Source: Ensifer adhaerens (GTDB taxonomy: Bacteria; Pseudomonadota; Alphaproteobacteria; Rhizobiales; Rhizobiaceae). From it: 64,000 bases of DNA. The translations under genes and the position numbers were made by a program. Under the pieces are notes generated by a model. The model saw only the letters and a program-made list of their open reading frames with translations. It was not told the origin of the DNA and did no database searches. Shown piece after piece: positions 36,642-44,474 of the stretch. How positions within the stretch are numbered: position 1 is the stretch's first letter; every line of letters begins with the position of its first letter. Location of the stretch: NCBI RefSeq assembly GCF_013283195.1, contig NZ_JABEKT010000001.1:718795-782794 (forward strand), read 5' to 3'.

Positions 36642-38579
36642 CTATGCCGCCTTTGTTTCACCCAGCTGCAGCCAGAGATCGACCAGCGCCTTGAATTTTC
36701 CCGCCATCTCGGCGACCGCCTGTTCGTCGGTCATCGTGCCGCCGAGCCAGGCCTTGCTGGCATCGGCAAAGATCGTGCGGCCGACGGCAAAACCCTTCAC
36801 CGTCTTCGACGTGCGGGCCGCGGCAAAGCCGTCCTTCAGCGCCTCATAGGGCGCTTCGAGGCCGAGCAGCACCACGCCGCGGCAGAGCGGGTCTCGTTGT
36901 TCGATGACCGCGTCGATCGCGGCCCAGGCGCCACGGCTTGCCTGGGGCTCGAGCTTCCACCAGTCGGGTTTGAGGCCGGCATCGTAGAGTTCGTTAAGGG
37001 CACGCGGAATGGTCTGGTCGTCGAGCTTGCCGTGCTTGCCGGCGATGATCTCGATCAGGATTTCGCGGCCGACCTTGCGTGCCGCCTCGAAGGCCGAGCG
37101 GAGCTTGGCAACCTGCGTCGCCTTCATCTCGGCCGGATCGTCCGGGTGGTAGAAGGACAACACCTTGATGCAGTGGTCGACCGGCCAGTCGATCAGGCGG
37201 CTGCCGAGATCCTGGCTGAATTCGAACTGCAGCGGCCGCGAGCCCGGAAGCTCGATCGGTTTGCCGATCCAGAAATCGCGGTGGGCGCCGGCGGCATAAA
37301 GCGCGTCGCGGCCGTATTTGTCGTCGATCAGCATGCCGAAGCCGGAGCGCCCGGCGGCAACTTGCGCGGCAGCCTTGACCGCCAGAACCTTGAAGGCGGG
37401 GATGCGGGCAAGCAATTCCGGATTGCCGGCGGCTGCGTCTTCCAGCTGGCTGCGATGGTCGATCGCCAGCGCCATCAACAGCGGAATCTCGCGGCGGCGG
37501 GTCGTCGCCCAGTGAACGTGGTTGATCGCCTCGTCCTTGCGCAGCGCCCGTTCCGTGCTGCCCTTCTCCAGGAAGAATTGCAGTTCGGTCCAGGTCGGGA
37601 TCTCCGGCGCGCAGAGCAGGCGGGAAACGGCAAAGGCGCCGCAGGCATTCGCCCAGGTGGCCGAGGTCGCGTGCGGTTCGTTCTTAAGCCAGCCGCGCAG
37701 GAAGCCGGACATGAAGGCGTCGCCGGCGCCGAGCACGTTGTAGACCTCGATCGGGAAGCCTTTGCCAATGATGCCGTCTTCAAGATCGTCGGAGATCGGA
37801 CCGTCATAAACGATGCAGCCCATCGGACCGCGCTTGAGCACGATCGTCGCCTTGGACAGCGAACGGATGGTCTTCAGCGCCTGCAAGAGGTCGCTTTCGC
37901 CCGATGCGATCAGCACCTCTTCCTCGGTGCCGACAATCAGGTCGCAATCGGCAAGAACTGTCTTCAGATGTGCCGAGACGCGGTCAGAGGCGATGTACCG
38001 GCTTTCGCCGGCGTCATGGCCGGCAAGGCCCCAGAGGTTCGGGCGGTAATCGATGTCGAAGACGATCTTCGCGCCGGTTTCCTTGGCGATACGCATCGCC
38101 TTGCGCTGCGCCGCATCGGTGTTGGGCTTGGAGAAATGCGTGCCGGAAACGAGGATCGCCCGTGCCGAGCGGATGAACTCTTCGGAAACGTCGTCTTCGC
38201 ACAGCGCGTTGTCGGCGCAGTTGTCGCGGTAGAACAACAGCGGGAAGGACTTGTCGTTCTCGACGGCGAGGATGGCGAGCGCCGTCAGGCGCTCCGGATC
38301 TGTGACGATGCCGCGGGTCTCCACACCTTCGCGCGTCAGCTGCTCCCGGATGAAGCGACCCATCTGTTCGTCGCCGACGCGGGTCAGAAGCGCAGACTTC
38401 AGCCCGAGGCGCGCCGTGCCGACGGAGATGTTGCAGGGGCAGCCGCCGACCGATTTGGCAAAGCTCGAAACGTCCTCGAGCCGGGTGCCGATCTGCTGAC
38501 CGTAAAGGTCGACCGAGGCCCGGCCTATGGTGATGAGGTCGAGCGGCTTTGCTCCCTGTGACGAAACGTTCTGGCTCAC
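36642..38579 (-). CDS. iolC: bifunctional 5-dehydro-2-deoxygluconokinase / DUF2090 aldolase-like protein
   Basis: 645 residues in two parts. Residues 1-330 are a PfkB-type kinase phosphorylating 5-dehydro-2-deoxygluconate: CPCNISVGTARLGLKS near the start and the catalytic GAGDAF loop in NVLGAGDAFMSGFL. Residues 340-640 are a DUF2090 domain, an aldolase-like TIM barrel that may cleave the phosphorylated product, as in other proteobacterial IolC fusions. The start is GTG (38577-38579) behind GGAGGAAGCA. First gene of iolCDEB; an IolR-type site lies 93-110 bases upstream. Confidence 0.93.
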   Translation of the reverse strand: MSQNVSSQGAKPLDLITIGRASVDLYGQQIGTRLEDVSSFAKSVGGCPCNISVGTARLGLKSALLTRVGDEQMGRFIREQLTREGVETRGIVTDPERLTALAILAVENDKSFPLLFYRDNCADNALCEDDVSEEFIRSARAILVSGTHFSKPNTDAAQRKAMRIAKETGAKIVFDIDYRPNLWGLAGHDAGESRYIASDRVSAHLKTVLADCDLIVGTEEEVLIASGESDLLQALKTIRSLSKATIVLKRGPMGCIVYDGPISDDLEDGIIGKGFPIEVYNVLGAGDAFMSGFLRGWLKNEPHATSATWANACGAFAVSRLLCAPEIPTWTELQFFLEKGSTERALRKDEAINHVHWATTRRREIPLLMALAIDHRSQLEDAAAGNPELLARIPAFKVLAVKAAAQVAAGRSGFGMLIDDKYGRDALYAAGAHRDFWIGKPIELPGSRPLQFEFSQDLGSRLIDWPVDHCIKVLSFYHPDDPAEMKATQVAKLRSAFEAARKVGREILIEIIAGKHGKLDDQTIPRALNELYDAGLKPDWWKLEPQASRGAWAAIDAVIEQRDPLCRGVVLLGLEAPYEALKDGFAAARTSKTVKGFAVGRTIFADASKAWLGGTMTDEQAVAEMAGKFKALVDLWLQLGETKAA

Positions 38580-38671
38580 TGCTTCCTCCCCGCGGACGCC
38601 TTTGCGGCCCCGACCATTCTCGTTCTGTGGGTGATGCAGGTATGAAACATAAATTCCGGCGTTTCGTCAAT

Positions 38672-38689
38672 ATAGAATTTTCATTCTAT
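38672..38689. promoter_or_regulatory. IolR-type operator before iolC
   Basis: ATAGAATTTTCATTCTAT: perfect 6-bp arms around an N6 spacer, fitting the GGAA-N6-TTCC type motif I recall for Sinorhizobium meliloti IolR in its GAA-N6-TTC core. It lies between the iolR stop and iolC start. Confidence 0.65.
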
Positions 38690-38694
38690 CCGTT

Positions 38695-39558
38695 CTATTC
38701 CGTCCTCGCCTCTTCCTGCAGGCGGTGGCGCTTCTCGGCGATGGCCACCGTCAGCGCCATGGCGAAGGCCATGCTGGCGGACAGCGAGCGGAAACCGGCA
38801 TGGTCGGCCTCGACCAGCTCGAACCAGACTTTCGAGGATTCGGCGAGCGGCGAGAATGCAGAATCGGTCAGCGACACGACCGGCACCTTGCGCTCGGCGA
38901 GCAGCCGCGCCTGGGCGGCGCTTTCGGAGGCATAAGGGGAAAAGCTGACGGCAAATGCCGCATCGTTCTTGCCGGCCATCGCCAGCATGTCGTCGTCGAT
39001 GCCGGCGGCCGTGCCGACCAGCTGGTACTTCACCTTCAGCTTGCCGAAGGCATAGGCCATGTAGCTGGAGATCGGATAGGAGCGGCGCTTGGCGATCAGG
39101 TAGACCGTCTCGGCCTTGGCGAGGATATCGACCGCGCGCTCGAAGGCTTCCGGGTCGACGGAGGTCGCGATGTTGTCGAGCGAGCGGTGGGCGGCGGCGA
39201 CGAACCCGTTGAAGATCGAGCCGCTCTCGAGCTTGCTGTGCTCGTTTTCGCTGAGCGCCTTCAGCCGGTCTTCGTAGCCGGGCGTGCGCTCGCGCAACCG
39301 GGCACGGAAGATCTGCTGCAGGCTGGAGAAGCCTTCGAAGCCGAAGTGCTGGGCGAAGCGCACCAGGGTCGACGGCTGGACGTCGGCCGAGGTAGCGATG
39401 CTCGCGGCCGTGCCGAAGGCGATCTCGTCGGGATTGTCGAGCGAATAGGCGGCCACCTGCTTCAATCGTTTCGGCAGCTGCGCCTTTCGCTCCAGAATGA
39501 CCGTCTTCAGCGCCTCGAAATCCTGCGGGACCTCCGTCGTCGTTTCAGGCGTTGCCAT
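38695..39558 (-). CDS. iolR: RpiR/MurR-family transcriptional regulator of inositol catabolism
   Basis: 287 residues: an N-terminal RpiR helix-turn-helix (LPKRLKQVAAYSLDNPDEIAFGTAASIATSADVQPSTLVRF, cited in part; recognition around TSADVQPSTLVRFAQHFGF) and a C-terminal SIS sugar-phosphate-binding domain (AETVYLIAKRRSYPISSYMAY). Predicted repressor of the adjacent iolCDEB operon, released by a pathway intermediate. Its own upstream gap carries a GAA-N6-TTC site, implying autoregulation. Confidence 0.9.
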   Translation of the reverse strand: MATPETTTEVPQDFEALKTVILERKAQLPKRLKQVAAYSLDNPDEIAFGTAASIATSADVQPSTLVRFAQHFGFEGFSSLQQIFRARLRERTPGYEDRLKALSENEHSKLESGSIFNGFVAAAHRSLDNIATSVDPEAFERAVDILAKAETVYLIAKRRSYPISSYMAYAFGKLKVKYQLVGTAAGIDDDMLAMAGKNDAAFAVSFSPYASESAAQARLLAERKVPVVSLTDSAFSPLAESSKVWFELVEADHAGFRSLSASMAFAMALTVAIAEKRHRLQEEARTE

Positions 39559-39626
39559 TCTTGTCCGTCTCCAGTGTGACCCGAGTTGCGTTATGCCCTC
39601 ACACTAATCGATTGGTGATCATTGGG

Positions 39627-39644
39627 ATAGAACAGGCGTTCCAT
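39627..39644. promoter_or_regulatory. IolR-type operator before iolR
   Basis: ATAGAA-CAGGCG-TTCCAT: GAA-N6-TTC core with near-symmetric arms, 69-86 bases upstream of the iolR start in the gap after the oxidoreductase gene. Confidence 0.6.
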
Positions 39645-39673
39645 TTTTTGTCGCCTCTTCCATTTTGGCTTTC

Positions 39674-40804
39674 TCAGCCGATCTGCACCCATTCATTGGT
39701 CTTGGCAGACTGGTAGGTCGCCGACAGCACCTTCTGGACTTCGTATCCTTCGCGGAAATCGGTCGATGGCGATTTGCCCTTGGCGATCGCCTCCAGAAAC
39801 TCGTTGACCTCGATCGCCTTCAGATCGTTGAAGCCGATCTGGTGGCCGGGGGCGACGCAGAAGGCGCCATAAGGCGGATGCTCTGGGCCGGCCCAGATGG
39901 TGCGGAAGCCGCGCGTGCGGATATCGTCGCCAGTCTTGTAGAGGCGGATCTCGTTCAGCCGTTCCTGGGTAAAGACGATGCTGCCCTTGGAGCCATAGAT
40001 CTCGAAATCGTGCTGCATCTTGCGGCCGGTGGCGATCCAGTTTGCCTCGAAGCTGCCGGTCGCGCCGCTCTCGAAGCGCACGAAAGCGCGGGTGATGTCG
40101 TCGACCTCGACGGCGCGCATCTCGGTGGCACCGGCAGAGACCGGGCGCTCGGGGATCTGGATGATGGTTTCGGCCAGCACCGAGCGGATCGGCCCGACGA
40201 GGTGGCGCATGGAGGCGATGATGTGGCTGCCGATATCGGCAAGCGCGCCGCCGCCGCTGGCCGGGTTGAGCCGCCAGCCCCACGGCACGGAGGCATCCGC
40301 CATGAAGTCCTCGGCGTGCACGCCGCGCATCGAGCGGATCTCGCCGATCTCGCCGCTTTCGATGATGTCCTTGGCAAGGAAGATCAGCGGGTTCTTCAGG
40401 TAGTTGAAGCCGACCTGGGTGACGACGCCGGCCTTCTCGGCGGCTGCGACCATTTCGGCGCAATCGGCGACCGTCGGTGCCAGCGGCTTTTCGCAATAGA
40501 CATGCTTGCCGTGGGCAATCGCCGCCAGTGCCATCTCCTTGTGCAGGAGGTTCGGCGTGGTGATGTCGATGATATCGATGTCGGGATCCGTAAGCAGCTC
40601 ACGCCAGTCGGATGTCGCCTTGCGGAAGCCGAGGCGTTGCCGGGCGTTCTCAGCGCTCTCGGTGGTCACATCGGCGACCGACACCAGGTCCAGTTCGAAC
40701 GGCAGGTCGAACACCCGCGCGGCGATGGTGAAGCCGAGCGCATGCGCCTTGCCCATGAAGCCCGTGCCGATCAGGCCGACGCCCAGTTTTTTCTTGCTGC
40801 TCAT
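39674..40804 (-). CDS. Gfo/Idh/MocA family oxidoreductase linked to inositol use
   Basis: 376-residue two-domain NAD(P)-dependent dehydrogenase: N-terminal Rossmann fold with LGVGLIGTGFMGKAHA, the YCEKPLAPTVADCAEM element carrying the catalytic Lys, then the C-terminal alpha/beta domain (GSHIIASMRHL, GATGSFEANWIATGRK). Position beside iolR and a GAA-N6-TTC operator suggest an inositol isomer (scyllo-, or an inosose) as substrate, but the family is broad. Start at 40802-40804 has GGAGGA 6 bases upstream. Same strand as the whole iol block. Confidence 0.87.
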   Translation of the reverse strand: MSSKKKLGVGLIGTGFMGKAHALGFTIAARVFDLPFELDLVSVADVTTESAENARQRLGFRKATSDWRELLTDPDIDIIDITTPNLLHKEMALAAIAHGKHVYCEKPLAPTVADCAEMVAAAEKAGVVTQVGFNYLKNPLIFLAKDIIESGEIGEIRSMRGVHAEDFMADASVPWGWRLNPASGGGALADIGSHIIASMRHLVGPIRSVLAETIIQIPERPVSAGATEMRAVEVDDITRAFVRFESGATGSFEANWIATGRKMQHDFEIYGSKGSIVFTQERLNEIRLYKTGDDIRTRGFRTIWAGPEHPPYGAFCVAPGHQIGFNDLKAIEVNEFLEAIAKGKSPSTDFREGYEVQKVLSATYQSAKTNEWVQIG

Positions 40805-40873
40805 GCCATTCCTCCGGGGCCAGCGACCTGTGTCGCGGCTCAGAATGAAATGAAATGTGCATGATTTGTCAAT

Positions 40874-40891
40874 ATGGAATATTTGTTCGAA
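40874..40891. promoter_or_regulatory. IolR-type operator before the oxidoreductase gene
   Basis: ATGGAATATTTGTTCGAA: GGAA-N6-TTCG, 70-87 bases upstream of the start. The third GAA-N6-TTC site in the locus, each at a promoter position. Confidence 0.6.
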
Positions 40892-41081
40892 AATGCGTTT
40901 GGACACGATCGAAGGCTATTGCCCCATGTTTCGATCAAAACGGCGCGACCCGTTCGCCTAAGATGCGCTCGTCAGCGCGCAGATGAATTTGTTAACGCAT
41001 TTTTACCATGTTTCGTCGGAACATCCCCCATGGTTAACGAATCGCATCCGTATGAGCGGGCGAAACCGGAGTGATGTCAGC

Positions 41082-41888
41082 ATGTGCCGCTGGGCAGCCT
41101 ATCGCGGGGAGCCGCTCTATCTCGAGGAACTGGTGACTTCTCCGGCGCACTCGCTGATCGAGCAGTCCCATTGCGCCACACGGGCGAAAACGGCGACCAA
41201 CGGCGACGGCTTTGGCGTCGCCTGGTATGGCGACCATCCGGAACCCGGGCGTTACCGCGACATTCTTCCCGCCTGGTCCGACTGCAATCTGAAAAGCATC
41301 GCCCGCCAGATCCGCTCGCCGCTGTTTCTGGCCCATGTGCGCGCCGCAACCGGCGGCGGCACGCGCCGCGACAACTGTCATCCTTTCGTCTTCGGTCGCT
41401 GGTCGTTCATGCACAACGGCCAGATCGGCGACTTCGAGCATCTGCGCCGGCCGATGGAGAGCATGCTCGACAACGACCTCTATTCGGCCCGCACCGGCAC
41501 GACGGATTCGGAGTTGTTATTTCTGCTCGCCATGCAGTTCGGGCTCGATCACGATCCGCTCGGCGCGATCGCCGAGGCACTGGCCTTCATCGAGCAACTG
41601 GCGTCGCATCTGGAGCGGCAGGTGCTGGTGCGCTTTACCGCCGCCTTCTCCGACGGCCACGATCTCTACGCCGTGCGCTACGCCTCCGACTGGAAGGCGC
41701 CGACGCTCTATGCAGCCCCGATGGGGCCGAGCGGCGGCTACTGCCTCGTCTCCGAACCGCTCAACGACGATGACAGCGCCTGGGTCGAAATCCCCGATGG
41801 CACCGCCGTGATCGTCGGCGAAAACGGCGTCGATGTGCGGCTGTTTTCGACGCAGGGGACGCCGGTGCGGAAGTATCGCTCGGCCTGA
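41082..41888 (+). CDS. class II glutamine amidotransferase
   Basis: 268-residue Ntn-type glutaminase domain of the YafJ/EgtC-like group. The catalytic Cys is residue 2 (MCRWAAYRGEPLYLEEL), exposed after Met removal. Other glutaminase residues occur in GFGVAWYGD, LAHVRAATGG, CHPF and SFMHNGQIGDF. The acceptor substrate is unknown; no partner synthetase is adjacent. The start at 41082 places Cys at position 2 and has GGAG 10 bases upstream, which decides it over a longer frame. Confidence 0.88.
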   Translation: MCRWAAYRGEPLYLEELVTSPAHSLIEQSHCATRAKTATNGDGFGVAWYGDHPEPGRYRDILPAWSDCNLKSIARQIRSPLFLAHVRAATGGGTRRDNCHPFVFGRWSFMHNGQIGDFEHLRRPMESMLDNDLYSARTGTTDSELLFLLAMQFGLDHDPLGAIAEALAFIEQLASHLERQVLVRFTAAFSDGHDLYAVRYASDWKAPTLYAAPMGPSGGYCLVSEPLNDDDSAWVEIPDGTAVIVGENGVDVRLFSTQGTPVRKYRSA

Positions 41889-41943
41889 GACATTATCCTG
41901 TCTGGCGGGTGAAGGCGTCCGCATGGTTCGCGACGCCATCGCT

Positions 41944-42120
41944 GCCCCTCATCCCGCTACCGCGACCTTCTCCCCGCAGGCGGGGAGAAGGGATATGCCG
42001 CACTCTCACCGAACCCATCAATCGACTGCGAACGCTTTGCCCGCGCAGGGCACGTCCCCTCGCCCCGCTGGCGGGGAGAGGGTTAGGGTGAGGAGGCCCT
42101 TTGTTGGAAAGGTGAGGGGC
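41944..42120. repeat. RIME-like palindromic element between convergent genes
   Basis: Bounded by GCCCCTCA and TGAGGGGC as in the copy at 33550, but inverted. Hairpin one is CCTTCTCCCCGC with GCGGGGAGAAGG (41966-41991, AG loop); hairpin two at 42055-42082 has one mismatch. It lies between the amidotransferase gene and coaBC and could end transcription from both sides. Confidence 0.85.
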
Positions 42121-42145
42121 GCTGCCTGACCAAGGAACAACTGGA

Positions 42146-43366
42146 TCAGCCCCGCTCTTTCCGCTCCAGCTCCGCCGCAATCAGCGCCGCCAGCTTCTCG
42201 GCGACCGCGTCCTTGTCCATGTCAGGCCAGTCGTCGTTGCCGCCGGCCGAGATCAGCTTCACCCGGTTGCGATCGCCGCCCATGATGCCGGTTGCCGGCG
42301 AGACGTCGTTGGCGAGGATATAGTCGGCGCCCTTGCGCTCGAGCTTGGAGCGGCCATTGTCGGCGACGTTCTCCGTCTCGGCGGCAAATCCGACGACCAG
42401 CTTCGGCCTGTCGGCATGATGGCCGATCGTCTTGAGGATATCCGGGTTCTCCGCCAGTTCGAGCGGCGGCGGTGCTTCGCCGGACTTCTTCTTGATCTTG
42501 TTGCCGGCGGCACTGGCCACCCGCCAGTCGGCAACGGCCGCCACCATCACCGCGATATCGGCGGGAAGGGCGGCAAGCACCGCATCACGCATTTCCTCGG
42601 CGCGCTCCACATGGATCACCTTGACCCCCGACGGGTCGGGGATGGTCACCGGACCGGAGACCAGCGTCACGTCAGCACCGAGCCTGGCAAGGGCGGCGGC
42701 AATGGCGTGGCCCTGCTTGCCCGAGGAACGGTTGGCGATGTAGCGCACCGGATCGATCGGCTCATGCGTCGGGCCTGATGTCACGATTGCCTTGCGTCCG
42801 GCAAGCGGCTTCGCGCCGCCCGAAAGCAGAGTCTCGACGGCAGCGACGATCGCCAGAGGCTCGCTCATCCGGCCTTCGCCGGCTTCGCCGCTTTCCGCCA
42901 TTTCGCCGGCTTCCGGGCCGATGAAACGGATGCCGTCCGCGCCAAGCGTCGCACGGTTGCGCCGGGTGGCCGGATGAGCCCACATCTTCGGGTTCATGGC
43001 CGGAGCAACCAGCACCGGACGATCGGTCGCCAGCAGAATGGTCGAAGCGAGGTCGTCGGCATGGCCGTTCGCCATCTTCGCCATCAGATCGGCAGTGGCG
43101 GGCGCGACGACGATGAGATCGCATTCCCGCGCCAGCCGGATATGGCCGACGTCCTGCTCGTCCTCACGCGAAAACAGGTCGACGTAGACGTGTGAGGCCG
43201 AGAGTGCACCGACGGCAAGCGGCGTGACGAACTGCTGCGCACCCGCCGTCATGACCGGACGGACGCTGGCGCCGCGCTCGCGCAGGCGGCGGATCAGATC
43301 CAGGCTCTTATAGGCCGCAATGCCGCCGGAGATGATCAGGAGAATGCGTTTGCCCGACAGTGTCAT
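42146..43366 (-). CDS. coaBC: bifunctional phosphopantothenoylcysteine decarboxylase / phosphopantothenate-cysteine ligase
   Basis: Two steps of coenzyme A synthesis on one chain of 406 residues. N-terminal flavoprotein CoaC: SGGIAAYKSLDLIRRL, a LFSREDEQDVGHIRLA segment with the active-site His, and VAPAMNPKMWAHPAT. C-terminal CoaB ligase: TSGPTHEPIDPVRYIANRSSGKQGHAIA (first half is the signature), and the NDVSPATGIMGGDRN region near the end. Usually beside ubiB and dut in rhizobia; here it is about 8.9 kb from ubiB and 16 kb from dut. Convergent with the amidotransferase gene. Confidence 0.96.
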   Translation of the reverse strand: MTLSGKRILLIISGGIAAYKSLDLIRRLRERGASVRPVMTAGAQQFVTPLAVGALSASHVYVDLFSREDEQDVGHIRLARECDLIVVAPATADLMAKMANGHADDLASTILLATDRPVLVAPAMNPKMWAHPATRRNRATLGADGIRFIGPEAGEMAESGEAGEGRMSEPLAIVAAVETLLSGGAKPLAGRKAIVTSGPTHEPIDPVRYIANRSSGKQGHAIAAALARLGADVTLVSGPVTIPDPSGVKVIHVERAEEMRDAVLAALPADIAVMVAAVADWRVASAAGNKIKKKSGEAPPPLELAENPDILKTIGHHADRPKLVVGFAAETENVADNGRSKLERKGADYILANDVSPATGIMGGDRNRVKLISAGGNDDWPDMDKDAVAEKLAALIAAELERKERG

Positions 43367-43764
43367 CGCGTCCCGGCCTTCCAGCCGCCTTCTTCACCGG
43401 CGCTTTGCGCCGGTCCAGCCATGTTGTTCGACAGCATCCTTCCAGCAGGTTTGCCGAAGAAGAATGCGGTTGGCGGCGACCCTACTTGAGCGTTTCATCG
43501 GGCGCAATGTGCCTGACGGAACGCCGCGATGGCAGTCGCCGCGGCAGGGCACGGCGAACGCACGGGCAAACCATCCGGCAATCGGTGCACGGTGCCAGTC
43601 GATCACGGGAGCCTGATGGCGCCGCGTGGCCAGACGGCTTCAAACGGCGAATATCCCTTGGTATCGCGCCGTCGAAGGCGCATAGTGCAGTCATCATCGA
43701 CCGATCGAACGGGCGTCGATGGCTGAGAGATCGTAGCGCTTTCGCCCCAACAGGAGATCGCGTG
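43367..43764. other. 398-base spacer upstream of coaBC
   Basis: No supported gene. A perfect hairpin ACCGGCGC-TTT-GCGCCGGT lies at 43396-43414, 30 bases upstream of the coaBC start on its transcript side. The remainder has no clear promoter or repeat. Several overlapping open frames here have rhizobial base composition but no ribosome sites. Confidence 0.5.
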
Positions 43765-43956
43765 ATGTATCCCATCGACGGATTTCGCGGGCGACCGATC
43801 CTTCCCAGGGAATTCCCGATGGTTGCCGATGTTTTTCGGGATGCTGTCCAGGTGCGATACTCCGCGCTCGACCATGAAGAAGGCGAGGCAATCCTTGCCG
43901 GGCTCATGGACTTGCACCGGACCGTTATCAAGACTTGGTTGCCCTCCGTCCAATAG
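43765..43956 (+). CDS. 63-aa small protein, function unknown
   Basis: Starts with an ATG behind AGGAG (9 bases), so translation is plausible. The product begins MYPIDGFRGRPILPREFPM and continues with an amphipathic helical stretch (ALDHEEGEAILAGLMDLHR), ending KTWLPSVQ; no signal peptide or membrane helix. A longer frame from 43360 would add a low-quality N-terminus without a ribosome site. No family recognised; the small membrane-protein gene at 44121 follows on the same strand. Confidence 0.5.
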   Translation: MYPIDGFRGRPILPREFPMVADVFRDAVQVRYSALDHEEGEAILAGLMDLHRTVIKTWLPSVQ

Positions 43957-44120
43957 CTGCTGGCCTGCGGATCCGAGGTCCTCAATCGTCGAAGTGCCGC
44001 CCAACCGCCACTTCAGACCCGAGCGCGGCCAGCATCAGAGCACTTACAAAGCGACACGCAGGCGATCGCGTGGCCCCGGCTGCAACGGCCGTCGGGCATT
44101 TCGACGCCAGGGAGAATGCG

Positions 44121-44243
44121 ATGCTTCATACCTTCGCCACGCATATTCGCCGCTACGACTACGCACTCGCGGCCATCAAGATCTCGCTCGTTCTGTCCCT
44201 GCTGGTGGTCGCGCTGATCACGCTGAACGGCCTTGCATGGTAG
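44121..44243 (+). CDS. 40-aa single-helix membrane peptide, function unknown
   Basis: Too short for usual gene calls. The product begins MLHTFATHIRRYDYALAAIK with basic residues, then a single strongly hydrophobic helix (about residues 22-36, SLVLSLLVVALITL) ending GLAW. A GGGAG ribosome site lies 7 bases before the ATG. The basic-in, one-helix pattern is typical of small inner-membrane peptides. It shares its region only with the 63-aa gene upstream and the ABC-F gene downstream. Expression is not shown. Confidence 0.55.
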   Translation: MLHTFATHIRRYDYALAAIKISLVLSLLVVALITLNGLAW

Positions 44244-44474
44244 TTGCTCAAGAGGCGGTGCAGACGACCTGTGACCGGTTGCTTACGCATGCGTGCCGTC
44301 CACGCCGTTTTTTCGGCTCCCTCTCCAATCGGCCGACGCCGAACGGCTGGCCTTGAAGAAGCCACGATCGGTGCTATCTTTGCGCCGATAGAAATTGCCA
44401 CAGGATACACGCATCGATGGATTTCCACCTGACAGCAAAACCCACTCCTTTTGCCATCAGGGACATCCGTATCC

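Noticed and set aside
36519-38561. 680-codon plus-strand frame opposite iolC
   Set aside because: Antisense shadow of a high-GC gene; composition is rich in Arg, Gly and Ala with no domain.
40874-41081. Possible gene start at 40983 for the amidotransferase
   Set aside because: It would bury the catalytic Cys at residue 35; the start at 41082 puts it at position 2 as the family requires.
43360-43764. Longer versions of the 63-aa gene starting at 43360
   Set aside because: No ribosome site upstream of the earlier ATG, and the added sequence has no conserved character; the AGGAG-linked ATG at 43765 is preferred.
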